From positions 3,948,001-4,012,000 of the forward strand of contig NZ_CP117835.1 of assembly GCF_029094545.1 (NCBI RefSeq): 64,000 nt of DNA, in the 5' to 3' direction. Shown in pieces: positions 8,784-17,206 of this stretch; positions within the stretch are counted from its first letter, which is position 1, and the number at the start of each line of letters is the position of its first letter. Under the pieces are notes generated by a model. It saw only the letters and a list, made by a program, of their open reading frames with translations, searched no databases and was not told where the DNA came from. The translations under genes were made by a program, and so were the position numbers. The stretch is from Alkalihalophilus pseudofirmus. GTDB lineage: Bacteria > Bacillota > Bacilli > Bacillales > Bacillaceae_D.

Positions 8784-8896
8784 AGCGGATGAAATATGCG
8801 AGACTTCTGCGGGGTCTAGAGCAGGAGTGAGATCCCACAGGGCCAAAGCGGAAGCTCACTGGCTCCCCGCGAAAAGCGAGTATATTTCAGAAGCGG
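8784..8896 (-). repeat. GC-rich dispersed repeat, type B, copy 2
   Basis: A second, more diverged type B copy in tandem with B1, with ends GAAATATGC and GTATATTTC and the core GATCCCACAGGGCC present. Between B1 and B2 there is only AT-rich filler of about 100 bp without a gene. Confidence 0.82.
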
Positions 8897-8925
8897 CGCA
8901 GCATACTCAAGCATACTAGAGTTAT

Positions 8926-8963
8926 AAAAAAGCGCTGGGAGATTTTCTCTCCCAGCGCTTTTA
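8926..8963. terminator. terminator of azoR
   Basis: AAAAGCGCTGGGAG / CTCCCAGCGCTTTT with an ATTTT-type loop: a 14-bp stem with T runs on both strands. Confidence 0.88.
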
Positions 8964-8973
8964 CTGTTCATAA

Positions 8974-9600
8974 TTAAAATGCTTTTGCTGTCTTACGTAC
9001 TTCCTCAAGTCCGTTGGCAATAATGTTCTCTGCTTCATCCGGCATTTGGTTATGACCTTCGATGATTACAGTTGAAAGCTGCTCAATTCCCCAGAAGCCC
9101 ATCACTGTACGCATGTAGTTCATAGACATTTCAAGCTGAGCCATTGGGCCGTTTGAATACACACCGCCACGTGCATTTAATAACGCAACTTTCTTGTCAC
9201 CCATTAATCCTACAGGACCTTCTGGTGTGTATTTAAATGTTTTGCCAGCACGGCTTAGGTAGTCTACATACGTGTGTAATGCTGCAGGAATCGTGAAGTT
9301 CCATAGCGGGAAAGCAAATACGACTTTATCCGCACTAATGAACTGCTCTAGGTAACGATCGTTTAATTCACGAGCCGCATCTTCCTCTGGAGTTGTAGCA
9401 ATTTGCTGCATAGGCTTAAACAGTCCATTCAGCATTGTTGCATCAAGGTAAGGAAGATTTTCTTTATATAGATCCAACTCAATAACTTCATCAGTTGGGT
9501 TTGCTTCTTTATAAGTTGTGAGGAATTCCTCGTACATTTTTACGCTGACTGCTTCCTCTTTCGTTCTTGGATTTCCTTTTACAAATAATACAGTTGCCAT
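8974..9600 (-). CDS. azoR: FMN-dependent NADH-azoreductase
   Basis: Flavodoxin-fold quinone/azo reductase of 208 residues, using FMN and NADH in the cytoplasm. Family features are the N-terminal GNPR phosphate loop (9-12), FAFPLWNFTIPAALHTYVDYL (about 95-115, flavin contact) and NARGGVYS (about 142-149, flavin ring binding). Family members reduce quinones and azo dyes and are often induced by electrophile stress. GGGAGAG precedes the ATG by about 8 nt. Monocistronic between two terminators or promoters. Confidence 0.9.
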   Translation of the reverse strand: MATVLFVKGNPRTKEEAVSVKMYEEFLTTYKEANPTDEVIELDLYKENLPYLDATMLNGLFKPMQQIATTPEEDAARELNDRYLEQFISADKVVFAFPLWNFTIPAALHTYVDYLSRAGKTFKYTPEGPVGLMGDKKVALLNARGGVYSNGPMAQLEMSMNYMRTVMGFWGIEQLSTVIIEGHNQMPDEAENIIANGLEEVRKTAKAF

Positions 9601-9811
9601 TGGTTTATCTCTCCCTTTTTATATCTCTATAAACTTTCTATACTTTTTTGTTTACTAAATAAAGTATAGTAACATTCTTTTCATTCGTCAATAGAAAAGC
9701 TCATTACACTTTATGGTTTTAGATTTCCCATTTATCTCTTTCATACTTTCCCTTATAATGGAGGACAAGTAAAAGCGATCGAATCGTTACATACTAAAGG
9801 AGTGGACATCT

Positions 9812-10615
9812 ATGACAATGAAAAAAGCGTTAACCATTGCGGGTTCAGATACAAGCGGTGGAGCAGGATTACAAGCAGACCTTAAGACGTTTCAGGAATT
9901 AGGCGTTTACGGAATGAATGCCTTAACGGTAGTCGTAGCGCAGGATCCTCATAATAATTGGAATCATGAAGTGTTCCCTCAAGATGTGGGACAGCTAGAG
10001 AAGCAAATTGAGACAGTACTAGCTGGCATTGGTATCGATGCCGCGAAAACAGGAATGCTCGGACGCACGGAAATCATTGAGCTTGTAGCTAAAAAAGTCG
10101 ATCAATACAATATTTCAAACTTCGTTGTAGATCCTGTTATGGTATGTAAGGGTGCAGATGAGGCATTGAATCCAGAAACGGATGCCTGTCTGCGTGATGT
10201 ATTAGTACCTAAAGCATTAGTGGTAACACCAAACTTATTTGAAGCTGCGCAGCTAAGCGGACACGGTCCGATTACAACAATCGGTGAAATGAAAGAAGCA
10301 GCAGCAGCCATTTCTGAGCTTGGTGCAAAACATGTTGTGGTAAAAGGCGGAAGCAAGCTTGATCATGATAAAGCAGTCGATGTGTACTTTGATGGAAATG
10401 ATTTCACACTGCTGGAATCAGAAAAAATCGATACAACGTTTACTCACGGGGCTGGCTGTACCTTTGCAGCTGCGATCACTGCAGAGCTAGCAAAAGGACG
10501 TTCTGTACAAGAAGCGATCCACACAGCGAAAGAATTTGTCAACACAGCTATTAAGCATTCATTCCGACTCAATCAATATGTCGGGCCGTTAAAACATATA
10601 GCTAATAGAGGGTAA
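9812..10615 (+). CDS. pdxK: pyridoxine/pyridoxal/pyridoxamine kinase
   Basis: Ribokinase-superfamily kinase of 267 residues that phosphorylates B6 vitamers for PLP salvage. It resembles B. subtilis PdxK, a ThiD-like enzyme, along its whole length: TIAGSDTSGGAGLQADLKTF at 8-27, DPVMVCKGADE (about 107-117), TPNLFEAAQL, and the anion-hole motif THGAGCTFAAA (about 211-221). The ATG is 9 nt from AAAGGAG (9799-9805). HMP kinase activity (thiD) cannot be excluded from sequence alone, but thiC is far away in a different unit. A good terminator follows. Confidence 0.9.
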   Translation: MTMKKALTIAGSDTSGGAGLQADLKTFQELGVYGMNALTVVVAQDPHNNWNHEVFPQDVGQLEKQIETVLAGIGIDAAKTGMLGRTEIIELVAKKVDQYNISNFVVDPVMVCKGADEALNPETDACLRDVLVPKALVVTPNLFEAAQLSGHGPITTIGEMKEAAAAISELGAKHVVVKGGSKLDHDKAVDVYFDGNDFTLLESEKIDTTFTHGAGCTFAAAITAELAKGRSVQEAIHTAKEFVNTAIKHSFRLNQYVGPLKHIANRG

Positions 10616-10623
10616 GTACGATT

Positions 10624-10653
10624 CAGGTCTGGCATTTGTCAGACCTGTTATGT
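10624..10653 (+). terminator. terminator of pdxK
   Basis: CAGGTCTG / TCAGACCTG stem with a short loop, then TTATGTTT. Confidence 0.75.
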
Positions 10654-10674
10654 TTATAGAAAGGCAGTGACAAG

Positions 10675-11628
10675 GTGCAACAATCTAATACGCAGCACTC
10701 AGAACAAAAGATAGGGATTACAGCCGCGATCTTTGCTTATATATTATGGGGAATCCTACCTCTCTACTGGAAACAGCTTGAACATGTCACTCCAGGGGAA
10801 GTATTAGCCTACAGAATAATTTGGTCCCTAGTTTTTATGGTTGGTATCTTAGTGTTAAGAGGACAGATTGGCTTTTTTGTACAAGAGGTTAAACGTCTTC
10901 TTACCAGTAAAAAGCAAACAATCGGCATGATTTCAGCCTCTGTTTTTATCACGTTAAACTGGTTTGTCTTTATTTGGGCGGTAACGAATGAACGGATGGT
11001 AGAGGCGAGCCTTGGCTATTATATTAATCCGTTAGTTAATGTCCTTCTTGCCATGATATTTCTTAAAGAGAGGTTTACTCGCTGGCAAGGAGTATCTTTC
11101 GCCCTTGCATTTATAGGGGTGACATTAATGACTGTTTATTACGGGGTTATTCCGTATGCTTCTTTCTTGCTTGCTATTACCTTTGGAATCTATGGACTTA
11201 TGAAAAAATTAGTCAATGTCGGTGCACTGGTAGGACTAACAATTGAAACAATGTTGATGACCCCTTTTGCTCTGCTTTATGTGTGGTTTGCCAAACCTGA
11301 AGCGGGCATTTTTTCAGCACACACTCTTGAAACATGGATGCTGTTAATTGGAGCCGGGGCCGCAACAGCTATACCACTTCTGCTTTTCTCTGTTGGTGCA
11401 AAAAGGATATCTTTGTCATTAATCGGGTTCCTTCAATACATTGGACCGACCTTAATGCTTCTGTTTGGTGTATTTCTTTATAAAGAGCCCTTCAGTTTGA
11501 TTCAATTGGCTGCGTTTATTTTCATATGGATCGGACTCCTTATTTTCACTACTTCCGGCACCTCCGCCTTTAAAAAATTAACAGCGAGGCGAAGTGTTCC
11601 TCTGCACACAAAAGAAAAAGGAATGTAA
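10675..11628 (+). CDS. rarD: EamA-family transporter RarD
   Basis: Inner-membrane DMT-superfamily protein of 317 residues with about ten transmembrane segments. RarD features are clear: GITAAIFAYILWGILPLYWK near the N-terminus, YRIIWSL (about 46-52) and NWFVFIWAV (about 100-108). Exported or imported substrate is unknown. It starts with GTG; a weak ribosome site (AAGGCAGTG) is about 8 nt upstream. Separated from pdxK by a terminator. Confidence 0.88.
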   Translation: MQQSNTQHSEQKIGITAAIFAYILWGILPLYWKQLEHVTPGEVLAYRIIWSLVFMVGILVLRGQIGFFVQEVKRLLTSKKQTIGMISASVFITLNWFVFIWAVTNERMVEASLGYYINPLVNVLLAMIFLKERFTRWQGVSFALAFIGVTLMTVYYGVIPYASFLLAITFGIYGLMKKLVNVGALVGLTIETMLMTPFALLYVWFAKPEAGIFSAHTLETWMLLIGAGAATAIPLLLFSVGAKRISLSLIGFLQYIGPTLMLLFGVFLYKEPFSLIQLAAFIFIWIGLLIFTTSGTSAFKKLTARRSVPLHTKEKGM

Positions 11629-11631
11629 CCT

Positions 11632-11665
11632 AAAAAAGCATGCAGCCAAATGACTGCATGCTTTT
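11632..11665. terminator. bidirectional terminator, rarD / glnA
   Basis: AAAAGCATGCAG / CTGCATGCTTTT, 12-bp stem, between convergent genes. Confidence 0.88.
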
Positions 11666-11672
11666 ACTATTC

Positions 11673-13034
11673 TTAAAACTTCGCTTGATAAGCTGCTACT
11701 TCCCAATCAGAAACCGTTGTACGGAAGTCATCCCACTCACCGCGTTTTAGTTCAACATATTCTGAATATGCATGTTCACCTAAAGTGTTGCGGCCAATCG
11801 TACCTGCTTCAAAATGATCTAGAGCAGACTCAAGGTTTGTCGGCAGGTTGGAAATACCGCGCTCAAAGCACTCTTGACGTGTCATGCTGAAAATATCATC
11901 ATTGACGGCTGGAGGTGCTGTCAGTTCACGCTCAATTCCATCAAGACCTGCTGATGCAACAACAGCAAATGCAAAGTAAGGGTTTGCTGATGGATCCGGG
12001 CAGCGGATCTCAACGCGAGTACCAGCGCCGCGTGTTGCTGGGATACGAATAAGAGCTGAGCGGTTTGAAGCTGACCAAGCAATATAACAAGGAGCCTCAT
12101 ATCCAGGGACGAGACGTTTGTATGAATTTACAAGCGGGTTTGTCACTGCTACAAAATCTTTCACGTTATCAATTAATCCGGCAATAAATTGATAAGCTGT
12201 TTCAGACAGCCCTAACTCATCCGCATCATCATAGAAAGCATTTTCTTGTTTTTCAATATCAAACAACGAGATATTTGTATGCATTCCGCTGCCGTTTGCC
12301 CCTGCAAGCGGCTTTGGCATGAATGTGGCATGAAGACCATGCTGTCCTGCTACTGTTTTCACAACCCATTTATACGTTGTTGCTGCATCTGCCGCCCCAA
12401 GTGCATCTGCATACTTGAAGTTAATTTCATGCTGGCCGATTGCCACCTCGTGATGCGAAGCTTCAATCGTGAAGCCCATTTTCTTTAATACTTTATAAAT
12501 CGCTAAACGAACTTTTTCGCCGTTATCTTTTGGTGATGGCTCAAAATATCCGCCGACATCTTGTGTTTTTAATGTAGGCTGTCCCGCATCGTCCGTCTCA
12601 AATAAGAAGAACTCAAGCTCTGGACCTACATTGATTGAATAGCCCTTTTCCTCAGCACGCTTAACCGTTTCTTTTAAAACGTTGCGCGGGTCGCCCAAAA
12701 AGTCCGACCCATCAGGCTTTTTTACGCTGCATAAAAACCTCGCTTCAGAATACCCTTCCTCTTCTGTCCAAGGAAGTACAGCAAATGTGCTTAAATCAGG
12801 CGTTAAATATAAGTCTGATTGGTTAATCGGTGTGAAGCCTGTAATTGATGAACCATCAAACATCACTTGACCGTTTACTGCTTGATCTAATTGTTCAGAT
12901 GTAATTGTTACATGCTTTAATGTTCCTTCGATATCTACAAATTGCATATGCAATAGCTCTACATGTTTTGTCTCAATCGTTGCACGAATTTCCTCAATTT
13001 GGCTCTCTCTCGTTGGTACTGATACAGTTGTCAT
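11673..13034 (-). CDS. glnA: type I glutamine synthetase
   Basis: Makes glutamine from glutamate, ammonia and ATP. 453 residues with the GS beta-grasp domain and catalytic domain: MFDGSSI (about 58-64), the metal-binding GPELEFFLF (about 127-135), HHEVAIGQHEINF (about 190-202), NGSGMHTN (ATP/glutamate) and NRSALIRIP. ATG at 13034 is chosen because AAGGAAG lies 9 nt upstream. In most Bacillus glnA follows glnR; here it stands alone behind a TnrA/GlnR box, so it is probably a second, nitrogen-controlled paralogue. It is shorter and quite divergent from B. subtilis GlnA in parts of the N-terminal domain. Confidence 0.93.
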   Translation of the reverse strand: MTTVSVPTRESQIEEIRATIETKHVELLHMQFVDIEGTLKHVTITSEQLDQAVNGQVMFDGSSITGFTPINQSDLYLTPDLSTFAVLPWTEEEGYSEARFLCSVKKPDGSDFLGDPRNVLKETVKRAEEKGYSINVGPELEFFLFETDDAGQPTLKTQDVGGYFEPSPKDNGEKVRLAIYKVLKKMGFTIEASHHEVAIGQHEINFKYADALGAADAATTYKWVVKTVAGQHGLHATFMPKPLAGANGSGMHTNISLFDIEKQENAFYDDADELGLSETAYQFIAGLIDNVKDFVAVTNPLVNSYKRLVPGYEAPCYIAWSASNRSALIRIPATRGAGTRVEIRCPDPSANPYFAFAVVASAGLDGIERELTAPPAVNDDIFSMTRQECFERGISNLPTNLESALDHFEAGTIGRNTLGEHAYSEYVELKRGEWDDFRTTVSDWEVAAYQAKF

Positions 13035-13081
13035 CCCCATCCACTTCCTTTTCATAAAGTATTTTTTCTCTGTTTTTTATT

Positions 13082-13110
13082 ACTTTATGTTGTTGAGTGA
13101 ATTTTCGCAA
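13082..13110 (-). promoter_or_regulatory. sigma-A promoter of glnA
   Basis: Minus strand TTGCGA (13105-13110), 17-bp spacer, TAAAGT (13082-13087). Start site expected near 13075, about 40 nt before the ATG. Confidence 0.65.
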
Positions 13111-13116
13111 TACTTA

Positions 13117-13133
13117 TGTTAGATTATCTAACA
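13117..13133 (-). promoter_or_regulatory. TnrA/GlnR box
   Basis: TGTTA-GATTATC-TAACA fits TGTNA-N7-TNACA exactly and is palindromic. It is centred about 50 bp upstream of the predicted glnA start and just upstream of the -35. In B. subtilis this is the position from which TnrA activates rather than represses. Confidence 0.85.
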
Positions 13134-13160
13134 TGGAATATGAGTGAGCTAATTTTACGT

Positions 13161-13191
13161 AAAAAAGGAGCTGGGAATATTCCCAGCCCAC
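13161..13191 (-). terminator. terminator of the DinB-fold gene
   Basis: Stem GCTGGGAATATTCCCAGC, then TCCTTTTTTAC on the minus strand. Confidence 0.7.
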
Positions 13192-13322
13192 TCAAAAAAA
13201 AGGATAAAGGGGGTCGTGCTTGCTTGCTGCACCTTTACCTTATCAATTGTCACAAGCACTAGCAACAGCTTCTCGCTAGTCTTAATAAGATCTCTATACA
13301 CTTCACGAATCCTTTACATTCT

Positions 13323-13778
13323 TTATACTTTTGTGAACTTCATTAACTTATGGATCGTGCTTAAATGCATCGCTTCATGACCGACTGAAAAAACGGTCAA
13401 ATCACCGACTGTCGGCATATCAAACACATTACCAAGCGGCTCCCTATCTAAGTTGCCCGTTAACTTTTGTTCAAGCTTTGCAATCTGGCCTTCAAGCTCT
13501 GCTTTAATTTCTTCTAAGGACGGAACAGCATCATCCCAATCTTTCGGGCTTGTCCCTTTATTGAAATACGTATCATACCCCTTAGGATAACTAGGAGCTT
13601 CTCCAAGCATTTGAGCGGTTAAACGGTCATGGATTACAACAATATGGCCAGCGTTCCAACGGATATTATTATTAAACCCTTCTGGAATTTGATCAACTTG
13701 ATTCTCTTCTACCTTTTGCAGTGTTTTTAACGTAAAAGCACGCCAAGTGTTTAACTGTCTAAATAGTGTTTGTTCCAT
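13323..13778 (-). CDS. DinB-family (DinB/YfiT superfamily) protein
   Basis: Four-helix-bundle protein of 151 residues. The metal-ligand histidines are visible: His45 (WNAGHIVVIH), His134 and His138 (VGHEAMHLS). Members include thiol transferases that use bacillithiol or mycothiol and DNA-damage-induced proteins; the substrate here is unknown. AGGAGG lies about 8 nt before the ATG. Monocistronic; no SOS box was recognised upstream. Confidence 0.82.
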   Translation of the reverse strand: MEQTLFRQLNTWRAFTLKTLQKVEENQVDQIPEGFNNNIRWNAGHIVVIHDRLTAQMLGEAPSYPKGYDTYFNKGTSPKDWDDAVPSLEEIKAELEGQIAKLEQKLTGNLDREPLGNVFDMPTVGDLTVFSVGHEAMHLSTIHKLMKFTKV

Positions 13779-13856
13779 GTTTACTACCTCCTAAGTGTAT
13801 GTTGTAACGTGTCTTTCCACTCTATTCTAGTAGGAATGTCGATAGATTGGAAACGA

Positions 13857-14735
13857 TTACGCTTGATCGACATAGAGTTTAATTAATGCTTGAGTTCCTG
13901 CATCTTCAAATCCGCGCGTCACTAGCTCCTCATACATTCCCTTAGCAAGTTTCAACCCCGGTGTATCAAGACCTAGTTCTTCTGCCGACTCTAGCGCAAT
14001 TGTCATATCTTTCACAAAGTGCTTAATATAAAACCCCGGCTCATAGTCTCCTGCTATCATACGTGGAGCTAGATTGCTAAGTGACCAGCTTCCTGCTGCT
14101 CCCCCGCCAATACTTTTAAGTACTAGATTTGGATTCAGTCCTGCCTTATCTGCGTAACTAATTGCCTCTGAGACTCCTATCATATTTGTGGCTATCGCAA
14201 TCTGGTTGACCATTTTTGTATACTGCCCCATTCCTGGTCCGCCTTGCAGTACAACATTCGTACCCATTGCCTGAAAAACAGGAAGTGCCTTGTTATAAGC
14301 TTCTTCGTTACCACCAACCATAATCGTTAAACGAGCTTCTCTTGCTCCAATGTCCCCGCCAGAAACAGGAGCATCAAGTGCGGTCATCTGATGTTTGTCA
14401 GCAGCTTCGGCAATCTCTTTTGCAAGAGTGGGAGATGAGGTCGACATATCGATCAAGATGCTGCCTTCTCTTGCGTTATTAAGCAGCCCCTCTTCACCAA
14501 AATAGATTTCTTTGACCTCACTTGGAAACCCCAGCATCGTAATGATTACATCTGCTTTTTTCGCTGCTTCTGTGGCCGATTCACACCACGTACAGCCTTC
14601 TTCAATGAGATCTTCTGCTTTCGATTTTGTACGTGTATAAGCATTTACTGAAAACCCTTTTTTCATAAGGTTTTTAGCCATGCTTTTACCCATAACTCCT
14701 AAGCCGATGAACCCAATTGATTTTACATTCTCCAT
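13857..14735 (-). CDS. ykwC: 3-hydroxyisobutyrate dehydrogenase-family oxidoreductase
   Basis: Beta-hydroxyacid dehydrogenase of 292 residues: Rossmann motif GFIGLGVMG (8-16), substrate motif DAPVSGG (121-127) and catalytic Lys174 (GQYTKMVNQ) in the all-helical C-terminal half. Closest in layout to B. subtilis YkwC. It oxidises a short beta-hydroxyacid (3-hydroxyisobutyrate, tartronate semialdehyde or a similar compound) with NAD(P). No valine-degradation or glyoxylate genes lie nearby, so the substrate is open. Confidence 0.88.
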   Translation of the reverse strand: MENVKSIGFIGLGVMGKSMAKNLMKKGFSVNAYTRTKSKAEDLIEEGCTWCESATEAAKKADVIITMLGFPSEVKEIYFGEEGLLNNAREGSILIDMSTSSPTLAKEIAEAADKHQMTALDAPVSGGDIGAREARLTIMVGGNEEAYNKALPVFQAMGTNVVLQGGPGMGQYTKMVNQIAIATNMIGVSEAISYADKAGLNPNLVLKSIGGGAAGSWSLSNLAPRMIAGDYEPGFYIKHFVKDMTIALESAEELGLDTPGLKLAKGMYEELVTRGFEDAGTQALIKLYVDQA

Positions 14736-14834
14736 TCCAACAACACACCTTTCGTATATGTCATCTATTCTCGATTTTTGGCAAAAATCCTTTTAAACTT
14801 GTAAAAACAAATCCTATGGGTTAGAGCTTACTCG

Positions 14835-14952
14835 CCGCTCCTGAAATATGCTTCGCTTTTCGCGGTGAGCTGCTGAGCTTCCTCGGGCTTTGGCCCTGTG
14901 GGATCTCAGCCCTGCTCTAGGCACCGCAGAAGTCTACGCATATTTCATCCGC
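14835..14952 (+). repeat. GC-rich dispersed repeat, type B, copy 3
   Basis: Ends GAAATATGC and GCATATTTC, with core CGCTTTTCGCGG, GAGCTTCCTCGG, CCCTGTGGGATCTC and CGCAGAAGTC. With A2 it forms composite element 2 (14835-15222), which is element 1 in reverse orientation and the same length, 388 bp. Confidence 0.9.
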
Positions 14953-15095
14953 TGGGTTGTGTTTTTTTAAGGAATGGAGTGGAATGATGCAGAAAGTGAG
15001 CTCAGTTCTAATGATTATTGCTTTCAACTGCCGCACCTTCTTTTAGGTTTAGAAGCTGCTTATAATGAGGGAGGACTATACAACCTCTTTGCTCC

Positions 15096-15222
15096 GTTGA
15101 TTGGAGCGGAAGGCAATCGACTCCTGCGGGAAGTGCGTGGCCATGGGAGACCCCACAAGAGTGAAACGATGAGGAGGCTCCCGGACCGCCCGCGGAAAGC
15201 GAGTGCCTGCAGCGGAAATCAA
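15096..15222 (-). repeat. GC-rich dispersed repeat, type A, copy 2
   Basis: Reverse-oriented type A copy. The spacer to B3 (14953-15095) closely matches the A1-B1 spacer of element 1, including GAACTGAGCTCACTTTCT on the minus strand. The end-stem here is mixed (GGCAC against TTGCC). Confidence 0.9.
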
Positions 15223-15281
15223 AAATTATTGCAGGGATGTACTTTTCAGTAATCTTAACTAAAGCAGCAGCATCCCTGCAC

Positions 15282-15314
15282 AAAAAAGACGACTTACATA
15301 AGGAAGTCGTCTTC
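15282..15314 (-). terminator. terminator of the yclNOPQ operon
   Basis: AAGACGACTT / AAGTCGTCTT with an 8-nt loop, then TTTTTTG on the minus strand, directly after yclQ. Confidence 0.88.
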
Positions 15315-15326
15315 GTTATTTAGATA

Positions 15327-16361
15327 TTACTCAATTCCTGCTTTCACTTCTTCTACCATTTCAGATACAGCCGTTAATCCTCCGCTTGTGATGTACCAGT
15401 TTACCGGATCTAGGTAAACAATATTTCCTTCTTCATATGCACGAGTTGTTTTGACTAACTCATTTTCAACCGTCTGCTGACCGGATGACTCACCGCCAAC
15501 GACTGCCGCACGATCGATGACAAACAAGTACTCAGGATCTTGCTCTACAATGTACTCAAACGAAATATTTTGACCATGATTTGTTACCTCAATTGAATCA
15601 TCTGTCGGAGTTACTCCAAAGTCATCGTGAAGAAGACCAAAGCGAGAACCAGGACCATACGCGCTGATATCGCCATCATTTGCCATAATTAAAAGACCGC
15701 TTGTTTCACTTGCTGTGGCAGTTTCATGCAACTCTTCGATTGATTGCTCAATTGCAGCTAATTTCTCTGCCGCTTCCTCTTCTTTTTCGAAGATTTCAGC
15801 TAAAGTCGTTACATTCCCTTTAAATGATTCTACATAGTTTGCTGTATCTACACCCATAAAGATCGTTGGTGCGATTTCGTTTAATTCATCATATGCTTCT
15901 GCTGCACGGCCGCTAATGATAATCAGGTCCGGCTCCATTCCATAGATTGCTTCAAAATCAGGCTCAAATAACGTACCTGCATTTTGATATTCTTCCCCTT
16001 TATACTTCTCAAGATAGTCAGGTACATTTTCCTGCGGTAATGCTGTCACATTTACACCTAATGTATCTAATGTATCAAGAACACCCATATCAAACACAAC
16101 AACCGTTTCAGGATTTTTAGGAACAACCGCTTCTCCTAAATCATGGGTAATAGTGACTTCAGACGCTTCTGCATCGGCATCTGCATCAGCTTCTTCTGTA
16201 TCTTCAGTTACCCCTTCAGTTTCTTCCGCTTCTGCATTTACATCAGCTGAAGCCTCTTCTGCATTGTCACTTCCGCACGCTGCAAGAACTCCTGCAAAGA
16301 TTACTAATACGAACAGGAACATAATTGGACGTAATGACAATGAACGTAATGTTTTACTCAT
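15327..16361 (-). CDS. yclQ: petrobactin-type siderophore-binding lipoprotein
   Basis: Extracellular, lipid-anchored solute-binding protein of 344 residues with a lipobox LAAC (Cys29). It is followed by a very acidic linker (about 33-70, rich in Asp, Glu and Ala) and a two-lobed FeuA/FatB/YclQ-type domain. It should deliver a ferric siderophore, by analogy petrobactin or its precursor, to YclNOP. ATG at 16361 is used since GGAG lies 8 nt upstream and overlaps no coding; an upstream GTG is part of the ribosome site. Last gene of the operon, 86 nt after yclP. Confidence 0.88.
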   Translation of the reverse strand: MSKTLRSLSLRPIMFLFVLVIFAGVLAACGSDNAEEASADVNAEAEETEGVTEDTEEADADADAEASEVTITHDLGEAVVPKNPETVVVFDMGVLDTLDTLGVNVTALPQENVPDYLEKYKGEEYQNAGTLFEPDFEAIYGMEPDLIIISGRAAEAYDELNEIAPTIFMGVDTANYVESFKGNVTTLAEIFEKEEEAAEKLAAIEQSIEELHETATASETSGLLIMANDGDISAYGPGSRFGLLHDDFGVTPTDDSIEVTNHGQNISFEYIVEQDPEYLFVIDRAAVVGGESSGQQTVENELVKTTRAYEEGNIVYLDPVNWYITSGGLTAVSEMVEEVKAGIE

Positions 16362-16447
16362 CTTACCCACTCCTATATTTCACTTTTTATTTATTTAATA
16401 GAATGACAGTTAATCATCCTTCTATTACAAAATGATAAACACTAGCC

Positions 16448-17206
16448 TTACACAAAATAGACGCAGACTCTTTGGTTATTAATATCATTAATCTGGATAT
16501 CCATATCATAGATTTCCTTTAAAGCATCGTTATTAATAATCTCGTGAGTCGGCCCTTCCTTAACGACTTTGCCGTCTTTTAATGCGACAATGTAGTCTGA
16601 GTAAAACGAAGCAAAATTAATATCATGAAGCACGATAATGATCGTTTTACCGAGTTCTTTAACCATACGCTTTAACACTTTCATAATTTGTACAGAGTGC
16701 TTCATATCAAGGTTATTTAGCGGCTCATCCAATAGAATATACTCGGTATCCTGAGCAATAACCATTGCAATAAATGCACGTTGTTTTTGCCCGCCGCTTA
16801 ACTGATCTAAATACTTATCTTGGATGTCACGAAGCTCCATATAATCTATCGCCTCATCAATATACTTCCAATCTTCTTTTGATAGATTCCCTTTTGAGTA
16901 AGGAAAGCGGCCAAAAGAAACAAGATCTTTAATCGTTAAGCGGATGTTAATATTATTTGCTTGTTTTAAGATGGATATTTTCTTTGCGAGATCTCCACTT
17001 TTCGTTTCATTGATCTTCGCATCATCAATAATGACTTCCCCTGTATCGGCATCAATAAGACGGCTGATCATTGAGAGCAGCGTACTTTTACCTGCCCCGT
17101 TCGGGCCAATAAAAGAAGTGATCTTCCCTTTTTGAATTTTGACTGATACATCATCAACAACTTTTTTCGTACCATACAGTTTTGAGACCTTCGTAACTTC
17201 TACCAT
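16448..17206 (-). CDS. yclP: siderophore ABC transporter ATP-binding protein
   Basis: Cytoplasmic ATPase of 252 residues: Walker A GPNGAGKST (34-42), signature LSGGQ (about 135-139), Walker B YILLDEP (about 155-161) and the switch histidine in VLHDINFA. Very like B. subtilis YclP over its length. It overlaps the end of yclO by 7 bp and has AAAGGAG before its ATG, so the genes are translationally coupled. Confidence 0.93.
   Translation of the reverse strand: MVEVTKVSKLYGTKKVVDDVSVKIQKGKITSFIGPNGAGKSTLLSMISRLIDADTGEVIIDDAKINETKSGDLAKKISILKQANNINIRLTIKDLVSFGRFPYSKGNLSKEDWKYIDEAIDYMELRDIQDKYLDQLSGGQKQRAFIAMVIAQDTEYILLDEPLNNLDMKHSVQIMKVLKRMVKELGKTIIIVLHDINFASFYSDYIVALKDGKVVKEGPTHEIINNDALKEIYDMDIQINDINNQRVCVYFV

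Noticed and set aside
14974-15252. Open frame of 92 codons running through repeat copies A2 and its spacer
   Set aside because: It lies in the repeat, starts in the spacer, has no ribosome site, and the other copies do not keep the frame. Likely a by-product of the GC-rich repeat.
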